From the NCBI RefSeq assembly GCF_016429215.1, contig NZ_JAELUH010000004.1, forward strand, positions 1-64,000: a stretch of DNA of 64,000 bases, read 5' to 3'. Origin of the DNA: Herbaspirillum sp. ASV7 (lineage in GTDB: Bacteria; Pseudomonadota; Gammaproteobacteria; Burkholderiales; Burkholderiaceae_D). Below the pieces are notes generated by a model. That model ran no database searches. It was not told where the DNA came from and was given only the letters and a program-made list of their open reading frames with translations. The translations under genes and the position numbers were made by a program. This document shows, in pieces, positions 43,584 through 52,375 of this stretch (its first letter is position 1; every line of letters starts with the position of its first letter).

Positions 43584-44378
43584 ATGAGAAAAATTTTGCT
43601 AATGCTTGCAGGTTTGCTGATCGCCACGCTGGCCTTCACCGGCAGCGCCCGTGCCGACGATATTCCACTGGGGCCGGGTGACGTGATCCGCATCAACGTC
43701 TACGGCAGCCAGGACCTGACCCTGGAAACCCGCATCAGCGAGGCCGGCCTGATCAGCTATCCGCTCATCGGCGAGGTCAAGGTCGGCGGCTTGCCCACGG
43801 CCCAGGCCGAACGCAAGATCGCCGGCCTGCTCAAGCAGGGCGGCTACCTGGTCAACCCGCAGGTCAATATCCTCGTGACGGCCCCGGCCAGCCAGATGAT
43901 CTCGGTGCTGGGCCAGGTCTACAAGCCGGGTCGCTATCCGCTCGATGGCAAGCGCAATGTCGCCGACGTGATCGCGCTAGCCGGTGGCGTCAACCCCGAC
44001 GGCGGCGACACCATCACCATCGTCCACACCGAGAACGGCAAGGTCACCCGCACCCTGGTCGACATCTACGCCATCACCCACAACGGCGACACCACCGAGC
44101 TGCCCTCGGTGGGCCCCAATGACGTGGTCTACGTGGAACGCTACCTGCGCTTCTACATCTACGGCGAAGTGCAGCGTCCCGGCGCCTACAAGCTCGAACG
44201 CGGTACCACCGTGTTGCAGGCGCTCACGCTGGGCGGTGGCCTGACCCCGCGCGGCACCGAGCGCGGCCTGAAGGTCAAGCGCCGCGATGCCAATGGCGAA
44301 CTGCAGGAACTGAGTGTGAAGAAGGACGATCCGTTGCAGGCTGACGATATCGTCTACGTCAAGGAGAGCTGGTTCTGA
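43584..44378 (+). CDS. epsE: Polysaccharide export protein EpsE (Wza-like)
   Basis: 264 residues. The signal peptide MRKILLMLAGLLIATLAFTG ends before ADDIPLGPGD, and there is no lipobox Cys. A polysaccharide export domain follows (LGPGDVIRINVYGSQDLTLE, ISYPLIGEVKVGGL), then two SLBB domains (SVLGQVYKPGRYPLDGKRNV and YIYGEVQRPGAYKLERGTTV). It is shorter than Wza and lacks the C-terminal barrel helix, so EpsL may supply the outer-membrane part. Confidence 0.93.
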   Translation: MRKILLMLAGLLIATLAFTGSARADDIPLGPGDVIRINVYGSQDLTLETRISEAGLISYPLIGEVKVGGLPTAQAERKIAGLLKQGGYLVNPQVNILVTAPASQMISVLGQVYKPGRYPLDGKRNVADVIALAGGVNPDGGDTITIVHTENGKVTRTLVDIYAITHNGDTTELPSVGPNDVVYVERYLRFYIYGEVQRPGAYKLERGTTVLQALTLGGGLTPRGTERGLKVKRRDANGELQELSVKKDDPLQADDIVYVKESWF

Positions 44379-44448
44379 CCGGGCGCAGGCGTCCATTGCA
44401 GAGCTATCCGGTCAACCTTTTTCGGCAGCATTTGCCAGGAGTATTCCC

Positions 44449-45843
44449 ATGAACCTATCCCAGTTCCTGTTGATCTTGCGAGCCCATCTCAGGGTCATCC
44501 TGCTGATCTTCGGCGTCACCGTGGCGGCGGCCCTGGTGGTGAGCCTGCTGGCCACCAAGAAATACAAGGCCACCTCCTCGGTGGTGCTGAACTACAAGGC
44601 CACCGACCCCGTGACCGGCCAAATGGTGACGGCCCAGGCCCTGCCGGGCTACATGCCGACCCAGGTGGACATCATCAACAGCCGCAGTACCGCGCTGGCG
44701 GTGGTCGACAACCTCAAGCTGGTCCAGGATCCCAAAGTCAAGGAAAGCTATGCCAACAGCAACAGCCAGCTCGACATCCGCAACTGGCTGGCCGGCATCC
44801 TCCTCAACGACCTCGATGCCCAGGCCTCGCGTGACAGCAGCGTGATCGACATCACCTACAAGGGCCGCGACCCGCAAGTGGTGGCGACCATGGCCAATGC
44901 CTTCGCCGAGGCCTACCAGCAGGTCAGCATGCAGTTGAAGCTCGATCCCACCCGCAAGGCCTCGGCCTACTTCAACGACCAGATCAAGGTGCTGCGCGAC
45001 AACTACGAGCAGGCCCAGGCCAAGCTCTCCAAGTACCAGCAGGAGCACGGCATCACCAACCTGGATAACCGCGTGGACGTGGAAAACAACCGCTTGAACG
45101 ACCTCTCCACCCAGCTGGTCGCGGCCCAGGGCGCGGTGGCCGAGGCCCAGTCGCGACGCCAGGCTGCCGGCAGCGCCGGCAGTTCGCCGGACGTCAATGC
45201 CAATCCGCTGGTGCAGAACCTCAAGGCCAACCTGGCCGCCTCCGAGGCCCGCTTCGAACAGGCTGCCAAGCGTCTGGGCAGCAATCACCCGGACTATCTC
45301 AATGCCAAGGCCGAGGTCGACGGCTTGCGCGCGCAATTGAACGCGGCCATCTCGGCCACCTCGGCCAGCGTGGCCACCAACGCCAGCATCCTGCAAAAGC
45401 GCGAAGCCGAGATCCGCGCCGATTTCAATGCCCAGAAGCAGAAGGTGCTGGAACTCAATCGCACCCGCGACGAACTGGCCGTGCTCTCGCGCGACCTGGA
45501 CAGTGCCCAGCGCGCCTACGAGCTGACCGCCCAGCGCTTCATGCAGACCAACCTGGAAGGGCAGTCCAACCAGTCCGATATCTCCATCTTGGCCACCGCC
45601 ATGCCGCCGACCTCGCCCTCCAGCCCGCGTCTGCTGCTCAACCTGGCGCTGGCCACCTTCGTGGGCTTGGTCCTCGGTGTGATGGCGGCCCTGGGCCTGG
45701 AACTGCTCAATCGCCGCGTGCGCTCCGAAGCCGACCTGGTTGAGGGACTGGGCCTGCCCGTGCTGGGCAGCATTTCCCGCCCGAATGCGCAGAAGGGCCG
45801 TGACCGGCGCCTGGGCTTCGGCGCCGGCTCAGCGCCGGCATGA
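44449..45843 (+). CDS. epsF: Chain-length determinant protein EpsF (Wzz-like)
   Basis: 464 residues. TM1 (about 13-33, LRVILLIFGVTVAAALVVSL) and TM2 (about 400-422) bracket a large periplasmic domain with extended coiled coil (about 165-380). This is a PCP-type co-polymerase that controls polymer length with the kinase EpsG. The C-terminal tail after TM2 is short and basic. The EpsG frame overlaps its stop. Confidence 0.93.
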   Translation: MNLSQFLLILRAHLRVILLIFGVTVAAALVVSLLATKKYKATSSVVLNYKATDPVTGQMVTAQALPGYMPTQVDIINSRSTALAVVDNLKLVQDPKVKESYANSNSQLDIRNWLAGILLNDLDAQASRDSSVIDITYKGRDPQVVATMANAFAEAYQQVSMQLKLDPTRKASAYFNDQIKVLRDNYEQAQAKLSKYQQEHGITNLDNRVDVENNRLNDLSTQLVAAQGAVAEAQSRRQAAGSAGSSPDVNANPLVQNLKANLAASEARFEQAAKRLGSNHPDYLNAKAEVDGLRAQLNAAISATSASVATNASILQKREAEIRADFNAQKQKVLELNRTRDELAVLSRDLDSAQRAYELTAQRFMQTNLEGQSNQSDISILATAMPPTSPSSPRLLLNLALATFVGLVLGVMAALGLELLNRRVRSEADLVEGLGLPVLGSISRPNAQKGRDRRLGFGAGSAPA

Positions 45844-45911
45844 GCGCACTGGTTGCAGGGCCCGAAAGCCAGGCCGTTTCATCCCGTCAAGAACACGCAA
45901 AGGTCAATCAC

Positions 45912-46793
45912 ATGGATACCGCTACCCTGATCAACAGCAAGGAACAAGATGCCTTGCCCAACCGTTCCATCGGCGCGATCTTGATCGACGTCGGCAAGCT
46001 TACCCCGGACAAGGCCGAACGCATCCTGCGCCTGCAGCGCGAGCGCGGCATGCGCTTTGGCGACGCCGCCATCCAGCTGGGCCTGCTGACCCAGGCCGAT
46101 ATCGACCAGGCCCTCTCGCGCCAGTTCGACTATCCCTACCTGATGAAGGGCGAGAGCCGCGTCAGCGAGACCGTGGTGGCGGCCTACAATCCCTTCAGCG
46201 CTCAGGTGGAAACCCTGCGCGCGCTGCGCAGCCAGCTGATGCTGCGCTGGTTCGATGCCGATCTCGGCCACAAGGCGCTGGCCGTGACCAGTCCGGCACG
46301 CGGCGAGGGCCGCAGCTTCCTGGCGGCCAACCTGGCGGTGGTGTTCTCGCAGCTGGGCGAGCGCACCTTGCTCATCGACGCCGACATGCGCCATCCGCGT
46401 CAGCATGAATTATTCGGCCTGGACAACCGCAACGGCCTGTCCGCCGTGATCGCCGGCCGTGCCGGTGCGGCCGAGGCGATCCAGCGCGTTCCGGCGCTCA
46501 TCGATCTGTCGGTCATGCCCTCCGGCCCGACACCGCCCAATCCGCAGGAGCTGCTGGGACGTTCGCCATTCGCGCAATTGCTGCAGCAACTGGCCCCCAG
46601 TTACGACGTGATCCTCATCGATACGCCCGCCGGCAGCGACTGTGCCGACGCCCAGATGGTGGCGGGGCGCACCGGCGCAGCCCTGATGGTGGTGCGCAAG
46701 AACGTGAGTCACATCGCCGCCGTGCGTAGTCTCACCGATAGCCTGGCCGATGCCCGCGTGATGGTGGTGGGCAGCGTGCTCAACGAATTCTGA
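45912..46793 (+). CDS. epsG: EpsG, tyrosine-kinase-like ATPase of EPS assembly
   Basis: 293 residues from ATG 45912, supported by AAAGG at good spacing; the frame is open to ATG 45840, which overlaps the epsF stop. The N-terminal part (about 15-85) resembles the MshEN/GSPII-E N-domain (GAILIDVGKLTPDKAERILR). The ATPase has a Walker A variant SPARGEGRSF with Arg in place of Lys, Walker A' LLIDADMRHPRQH and Walker B VILIDTPAGSD. There is no C-terminal Tyr cluster, so autophosphorylation as in Wzc is doubtful. It is expected to pair with EpsF. Confidence 0.88.
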   Translation: MDTATLINSKEQDALPNRSIGAILIDVGKLTPDKAERILRLQRERGMRFGDAAIQLGLLTQADIDQALSRQFDYPYLMKGESRVSETVVAAYNPFSAQVETLRALRSQLMLRWFDADLGHKALAVTSPARGEGRSFLAANLAVVFSQLGERTLLIDADMRHPRQHELFGLDNRNGLSAVIAGRAGAAEAIQRVPALIDLSVMPSGPTPPNPQELLGRSPFAQLLQQLAPSYDVILIDTPAGSDCADAQMVAGRTGAALMVVRKNVSHIAAVRSLTDSLADARVMVVGSVLNEF

Positions 46794-46815
46794 GCGCCAA
46801 CCGCCCGGGCCGACC

Positions 46816-48465
46816 ATGAGCATCGAACAGAGCACCTACCCGTTGCAGCAGCGCCATGTGCACTGGACGCCGTGGCTGCTGGTGGCGCTGGGTCTGGCCG
46901 CCATGTACGTGCCCAGCTTCATCGACCTGCTGCAGGGCGTCTGGGGTAGCGAGCGCAATGCCCACGGGCCCATCGTGCTGATGGTGGCGTGCTGCTACCT
47001 GGGCGTACGGGTGCGGCAGTTGCGCATGGAAGGCCTGATCGAGCGTCGTCCGGCCCCCCTGGCGGGGACCCTGGTCGTTCTGTTCGCGCTGGCCTGCTTC
47101 GCCCTGGGACGGGCGCAGACGGTGCTGTTCATGGAAGCCGGCTCGCTGATCCCGCTGCTGGTGGGCATCGTGTTGCTGGTCTATGGCGTGCGCACCTGCC
47201 GCCGCCTGTGGTTCGCGTTCTTCTTCATGCTCTTCATGGTGCCGCTGCCGGCCTCGGTAGTGGACCTGCTCACGCAGCCGCTGAAGATCGGCGTGTCCCA
47301 TGCGGCCGAGTATCTGTTGCACCTGATGGACTATCCGGTGGCGCGCAGTGGCGTGATCATCACCATCGGTCCCTACCAGCTGCTGGTGGCCGACGCCTGC
47401 GCCGGCCTCAATTCGCTGTTCACGCTGGAGGCACTGGGCCTGCTCTACATGAACCTGGTGCGCCATCCCTCGTGGTTGCGCAACAGCCTCCTGGCGCTGC
47501 TGATCGTGCCGGTCTCCTTTACCGCCAATACGGTGCGGGTGGTGGTGCTGGCGCTGATCACCTACTACCTGGGCGACGCCGCCGGGCAGGGCTTCCTGCA
47601 TGGATTTGCCGGCATGCTGCTGTTCTTCGTGGCGCTGGGTCTGATCATCGGTTTAGACAGCCTGCTGCGCTGGATCGCCGTGCACCATGCGAGATGGCGT
47701 GGTCTGGCCGTGCCGGCAGTGGTAGCACCGGCGCGCAAGCGGGTATCGGTCCCGTTGCGCGAAGACCGTCTCTTTGCCCTGCGCCTGCCCCTGGCCGCAC
47801 TGGTGCTGGCCGGCATGCTGGTGGCGGTGGCAACGGCGCATGCGCTGGCGCCGCAGGAGCAGAGCGCGGTCAAGACCGCGCCGTTCTCCACCTTCGTGCC
47901 CGAGCGTTTCGGCGACTGGCGCGCCGTGCCATCGCCTTACCTGCAGATCAGCACGGCCCTGCAGGAGAGCACCGGCCGCAGCGCCGAGCAACCCTATGAC
48001 GATGAACTGGCGCGTACCTACGTCAACAGCCACGGCGAGCAGGTGATGCTGGCGCTGGCCTACGCCCATGAACAGATGCAGGACGTGAAGATCCACCCGC
48101 CCGAGGTCTGCTACGTGGCCCAGGGCTTTACGCTGGCAGAGCGCCAGCCGCTCACGCTGCGGGCGGCCGATGGCAGTGTCGTCCTGGGGCGCCGCTTCCT
48201 GGCGCGCAATGGCGAGCGCCTGGAGCCGGTCAGCTACTGGGTACGCATCGGTGATGACATGCCGGTGGGCGGCCTGGCCGCACGCGTGACGATCTTCCGC
48301 CAGGGCATGCAGGGCCGTATCGCCGACGGCATCCTGGTGCGCGCCTCCAGCCTGGTGAGCGACCGCGCTGACGCGGGCGCGGCCTACGAACTGCAGCAAC
48401 GCTTCCTGCAAGACCTGGAAGCGACACTGCGCAAGAGCAAGCCGGGCCTGCTGGTGCCGGCCTGA
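46816..48465 (+). CDS. xrtB: Exosortase B fused to an EpsI domain
   Basis: 549 residues. The N-terminal 300 residues form an eight-helix exosortase with catalytic Cys near 195 (VADACAGLNSLFTLEA), Arg near 240 (FTANTVRVVV) and His near 262 (GFLHGFAGMLLFF). After another helix (about 318-338) comes a periplasmic EpsI domain (FVPERFGDWRAVPS; KIHPPEVCYVAQGFTLAE). Exosortases process PEP-CTERM proteins and are tied to EPS biosynthesis. In this locus both functions lie in one chain. No PEP-CTERM protein is encoded in the window. Confidence 0.92.
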   Translation: MSIEQSTYPLQQRHVHWTPWLLVALGLAAMYVPSFIDLLQGVWGSERNAHGPIVLMVACCYLGVRVRQLRMEGLIERRPAPLAGTLVVLFALACFALGRAQTVLFMEAGSLIPLLVGIVLLVYGVRTCRRLWFAFFFMLFMVPLPASVVDLLTQPLKIGVSHAAEYLLHLMDYPVARSGVIITIGPYQLLVADACAGLNSLFTLEALGLLYMNLVRHPSWLRNSLLALLIVPVSFTANTVRVVVLALITYYLGDAAGQGFLHGFAGMLLFFVALGLIIGLDSLLRWIAVHHARWRGLAVPAVVAPARKRVSVPLREDRLFALRLPLAALVLAGMLVAVATAHALAPQEQSAVKTAPFSTFVPERFGDWRAVPSPYLQISTALQESTGRSAEQPYDDELARTYVNSHGEQVMLALAYAHEQMQDVKIHPPEVCYVAQGFTLAERQPLTLRAADGSVVLGRRFLARNGERLEPVSYWVRIGDDMPVGGLAARVTIFRQGMQGRIADGILVRASSLVSDRADAGAAYELQQRFLQDLEATLRKSKPGLLVPA

Positions 48466-48505
48466 GTCCTGATTTATTTCCTGGCCCCATGCATAGGACT
48501 TGAGC

Positions 48506-49951
48506 ATGAAACGATATTCCCTCGATGCCAGCCAATGGCTATTGTTGGCCGCCGCTGTCTTCATCGCCATCCTGGTGGGCATGGCGCTGCCGGTGGCCGC
48601 CGCCTTGCTGGGCGACAGCGTGGGTCGCCTGATGGCCTTGCCGGCGCTGTTCGTGCTGGGCGCGCTGTTCATCTTCAACCGGCGCCTGTTGCTGCTGATG
48701 ATCTTCCTGTTCCGCGCCTCGGGCGACATCGTGCTGGAGTCCACCCGGGTCGGTAGCGGTGGGGCCGTGTCGCTGGGCCTGGGCGCGGCCATCAATGCGC
48801 TCATCATCCTGATCGCCTTCCTGTTCGTGGTCGAGAAGCCCAAGCAGTTGCCGCGCTGGATGGCTGCGCCCTGGCTGGTCTTGCTGGCCGTGGCGGCCGC
48901 CGGCGTGCTGATCTCGCCGGACCGTGGTGCGGCCATCAAGATCGTGCTCTCGCTGTGCTCCTATTTTGCCGTCTTCGTCTGCGCCTTCTATGTGGTGCGC
49001 ACCCCCGAGGATTTCCGCAGCATGGTCAAGATCATGATTGCCTCCTCCATCGTGCCGGCCCTCTATGGTGTGGTCAGCGTGGGCCTGTATGCCCGTGGCG
49101 GGCTGGCCAACTTCCGTTTGCAGAGTACCTTCGGCCATCCAAACATCCTGGCCTTCTACCTGACGCTGGTGATCTCGCTGGGGCTCTACGTGCTCAAGAG
49201 CAGCGCCTTCAAGATCGGCCAGTTCAGCCGCTTCGTGTTCATGGGCTATCTGCTGGGCCTGTTCGGCCTGCTGCTGCTCACGCAGACGCGCAGCGCCTGG
49301 ATTGCCTGCTTCATGCTGTTCCTGCTGTATGGACTGATGTTCGAACGGCGTTACCTGATCTACCTGGCGATCCTGCCGCTGTTGGCCATGCTGGTGCCCA
49401 GCGTGCAGGAGCGTCTCATGCAGCTTGACAGCGGCAATACGGTACAGACCTACGCCAAGCTCAATTCCTTTGCCTGGCGAGTCTACCTGTGGGAGTCGGG
49501 CCTGAAGTGGATGTCGCCCACGCACTACCTGACCGGCTATGGCGTGGAGTCTTTCCCTTACTACTCGCAGGTGTTCTTCCCGCTGGCCGGCAAGACCAAG
49601 TGGGGCGCGCACAGCGTGTTCGTGCAATGGTTCTTCGATACCGGCCTGATCGGCATGCTGGCCTACCTGAGCATCTTCTACATGGTGCTGCGCAAGCTGA
49701 TGAAGCTCTACCAGCTCGACCGCCTGGGCGCGGCCATCCTGATCTGCACGCTGGTGGAATACCTGGTGGTGTCGGCCTCCGACAACCTGCTGTCCTACCT
49801 GGCCTTCAACTGGTATTTCTGGTTGTTGCTGGGCATGGGCTGCTCGGTCTACATCAACAGCGAGGCCTATCAACAGGAACTGGCGCAGCGCAAGACGCGC
49901 CGCTGGCATCGCGCCACCATGCCCGAGCTGCGCCAGCCCGATACCGTCTGA
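48506..49951 (+). CDS. O-antigen ligase/polymerase-type membrane protein (Wzy-like)
   Basis: 481 residues from ATG 48506, with AGGA nine bases upstream; the TTG two codons earlier is less likely. It has about 11-12 transmembrane helices. The Wzy_C/WaaL domain is indicated by QSTFGHPNILAFYLTLVISL, LLTQTRSAWIACFMLFLLYG, a large periplasmic loop with the GYGVESFPYYSQ stretch, and AHSVFVQWFFDTGLIGM, where the His is typically functional. It probably polymerises EPS repeat units on the periplasmic side. Confidence 0.87.
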   Translation: MKRYSLDASQWLLLAAAVFIAILVGMALPVAAALLGDSVGRLMALPALFVLGALFIFNRRLLLLMIFLFRASGDIVLESTRVGSGGAVSLGLGAAINALIILIAFLFVVEKPKQLPRWMAAPWLVLLAVAAAGVLISPDRGAAIKIVLSLCSYFAVFVCAFYVVRTPEDFRSMVKIMIASSIVPALYGVVSVGLYARGGLANFRLQSTFGHPNILAFYLTLVISLGLYVLKSSAFKIGQFSRFVFMGYLLGLFGLLLLTQTRSAWIACFMLFLLYGLMFERRYLIYLAILPLLAMLVPSVQERLMQLDSGNTVQTYAKLNSFAWRVYLWESGLKWMSPTHYLTGYGVESFPYYSQVFFPLAGKTKWGAHSVFVQWFFDTGLIGMLAYLSIFYMVLRKLMKLYQLDRLGAAILICTLVEYLVVSASDNLLSYLAFNWYFWLLLGMGCSVYINSEAYQQELAQRKTRRWHRATMPELRQPDTV

Positions 49952-49974
49952 CTCCAACCTGAGCACGATTGCCC

Positions 49975-51234
49975 ATGCCTACATCCATCGCCTATTTCGT
50001 CAACCAGTATCCCAAGGTCAGCCACAGCTTCATCCGCCGCGAGATCGCAGCGGTGGAAGCGCAGGGCTTCGAGGTGCTGCGCATCGCCCTGCGTGGTTGG
50101 GACGCCGAGGTGGTCGACCAGGATGATCGCGCCGAACGCAGCCGCACCCGCTACCTGCTGCGGCAGGGGCTGCGCGGCCTGATGGCGCCCATGCTGCGCC
50201 AGCTGACGGCCCGCCCCGGGCGCTTCTGGTCGGCCCTGAAACTGGCCGTGCGCATGGCCGCGCGCGGCGAGCGCGCCTTGCCGTACCACCTGGTCTACCT
50301 GGCCGAAGCGGCGCAGGTGGTGGAGTGGTGCGCGGCGGCCGGTGTGCGTCACATCCACGCGCATTTCGGCACCAACTCGGCCGAGATCGTGATGCTGGCG
50401 CAGTGCCTGGGTGGGCCCAGCTACAGCTTCACGGTGCATGGGCCTGAGGAGTTCGACAAGCCCATTGCGCTCGGCCTGGATGAGAAGATCCGCCGCTCCG
50501 CCTTCACCGTTGCCATCACCTCGTTCTGCCGCAGCCAGCTGTATCGCTGGGTGGAGCAGGGCGCCTGGGACAAGATCGCCATCGTCCACTGCGGCCTGGA
50601 ACGTGGTTTCTACGCCGGCGCCCCGACGCTGCCGGCGCTGGCGCCACGGCTGGTGTGCATCGGCCGTCTGTGCGAACAGAAGGGCCAGCTCCTGCTGGTG
50701 GAAGCGGCGGCGCAATTGCAGCGGCAGGGCATCGTCTTCGAGCTGGTGCTGGCTGGCGATGGCGAGATGCGACCGCAGATCGAAGACCGCATTGCCCATC
50801 ACGGCCTGCAGCAGCAGGTGCGCATCACCGGCTGGATCAGCAGCCAGCAGGTGCGCGAGGAATTGCTGGCCGCGCGCGCCATGGTCTTGCCCAGCTTTGC
50901 CGAAGGCTTGCCGGTGGTGATCATGGAAGCCATGGCCCTGCGTCGTCCCGTGCTCACCACCTACATTGCCGGCATCCCGGAACTGGTGATCCATGGCGAG
51001 AATGGCTGGCTGTTCCCGGCCGGTGATGTCGAGCGCCTGGTGCAGTCCATGCAGTCCTGCCTGGCGGCCTCGCCCGAGCAGCTGGCACGCATGGGGCAGG
51101 CCGCCCAGCTGCGTGCCGTGGAGCGGCATTCGATCAACGTCGAGGCCGGCAAGCTGGTGCGCCTGTTCCAGGCCCATGCCACGCCACAAGCCCAGGCGCT
51201 GGGCATGGCCGCGCCAGCGGGAGGCACGCGATGA
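49975..51234 (+). CDS. Glycosyltransferase, GT4 family
   Basis: 419 residues from ATG 49975 (MPTSIAYFVNQYPKVSHSFI). GT-B fold: N-domain acceptor region with HIHAHFGTNSAEIVM and FTVHGPEEFD; C-domain donor site with IGRLCEQKGQLLLVEAAAQL and the E-x7-E region PSFAEGLPVVIMEAMALRRP. It adds a nucleotide-linked sugar to the growing EPS unit; donor unknown. The stop overlaps the next start. Confidence 0.92.
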   Translation: MPTSIAYFVNQYPKVSHSFIRREIAAVEAQGFEVLRIALRGWDAEVVDQDDRAERSRTRYLLRQGLRGLMAPMLRQLTARPGRFWSALKLAVRMAARGERALPYHLVYLAEAAQVVEWCAAAGVRHIHAHFGTNSAEIVMLAQCLGGPSYSFTVHGPEEFDKPIALGLDEKIRRSAFTVAITSFCRSQLYRWVEQGAWDKIAIVHCGLERGFYAGAPTLPALAPRLVCIGRLCEQKGQLLLVEAAAQLQRQGIVFELVLAGDGEMRPQIEDRIAHHGLQQQVRITGWISSQQVREELLAARAMVLPSFAEGLPVVIMEAMALRRPVLTTYIAGIPELVIHGENGWLFPAGDVERLVQSMQSCLAASPEQLARMGQAAQLRAVERHSINVEAGKLVRLFQAHATPQAQALGMAAPAGGTR

Positions 51235-52346
51235 CCCTGGCGCGCACCCTCACGGCCGACAGTGCCAACGCCGGTGGCTGGAGCGCGGTCAGCATGGTCC
51301 ACACCCAGCACAAGGAAATCCCCTCGCTGGATGGCTGGCGCGCCGTGGCCATCGCCATCGTCTTCCTGAGCCATGCCGGGCTGGGGCGCATCGTGCCGGG
51401 CGGGCTGGGCGTGACCATCTTCTTCTTCCTCAGCGGCTACCTCATCACCACCTTGCTGGTGCGCGAATTCTCGGCCAGCCAGGGCATCCACGTGCGCCAC
51501 TTCTACCTGCGCCGCGTGCTGCGCCTGACGCCGCCACTGCTGCTGGTGCTGGTGCTGACCTATGGCCTGACCTATTCCGGTCTCTTTACCGGCCATGCCT
51601 CCTGGTCGGGGTTCCTGGCGCAGCTGTTCTATTTCGCCAATTACTACGCCCTGTTCTTCGACAACGGCCATACGCTGCCGCAGGGCACCGGGGTGTTCTG
51701 GTCGCTGGCGGTGGAAGAGCATTTCTATTTCGTCTTCCCGGCGTTGTTCATTTTCCTGATGCGCCGGGTCGACCACCGCAAGATCCCGCTTTACCTGGCC
51801 GGCCTGTGCGTGCTGGTGCTGCTGTGGCGCTATGTGCTGGTGCTGCATGCGGGAGCATCGATGGAGCGCACCTACTACGCCACCGATACCCGTATCGATT
51901 CCATCCTGTTCGGCTGCATCCTGGCACTGCTGAGCGTGCCGCCCGCGCTGCATGCCGCCTTGCAGAAACCGGCCGTCCGCATCGGCAGTGTCACACTGGG
52001 CTTGGCCTTGCTGCTGGCCACGCTGGTGATACGTGATGGCGTGTTCCGTGAGACCTTGCGCTATTCGCTGCAGGGGCTGGCCTTGATGCCGCTGTTCTAC
52101 TACTCGGTGTCACACCCGCGCAGCTTCCCGTTCCGGCTGCTCAACCTGCGCTGGGTACAGCGCATTGGCATCTATTCCTATTCGATCTACCTCTCGCATG
52201 AGGTCTTGCTGAGCAATGTCGACTGGGTCTCCGGCAATGCCGCGCTCAACATCGCAGTCGCCTTGCTGCTGTCGCTGGCCTTCGCGATGGCGGTCGACCG
52301 CTTCATCGACGCACCGCTGCGCCGGGTGCGCGCCCGGTTTCGCTAG
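51231..52346 (+). CDS. Acyltransferase 3 family membrane protein
   Basis: 371 residues starting in an ATGA overlap. The catalytic His segment is SLDGWRAVAIAIVFLSHAGL, followed by about ten helices, YLRRVLRLTPPLLLVLVLTY and SLAVEEHFYFVFPALFIFLM. Proteins of this family transfer acetyl or succinyl groups from cytoplasmic acyl-CoA onto surface sugars. It has no SGNH domain, unlike the next gene. Confidence 0.9.
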   Translation: MTLARTLTADSANAGGWSAVSMVHTQHKEIPSLDGWRAVAIAIVFLSHAGLGRIVPGGLGVTIFFFLSGYLITTLLVREFSASQGIHVRHFYLRRVLRLTPPLLLVLVLTYGLTYSGLFTGHASWSGFLAQLFYFANYYALFFDNGHTLPQGTGVFWSLAVEEHFYFVFPALFIFLMRRVDHRKIPLYLAGLCVLVLLWRYVLVLHAGASMERTYYATDTRIDSILFGCILALLSVPPALHAALQKPAVRIGSVTLGLALLLATLVIRDGVFRETLRYSLQGLALMPLFYYSVSHPRSFPFRLLNLRWVQRIGIYSYSIYLSHEVLLSNVDWVSGNAALNIAVALLLSLAFAMAVDRFIDAPLRRVRARFR

Positions 52347-52375
52347 TAATCACCACTGACAAGGACAAGCCACCC

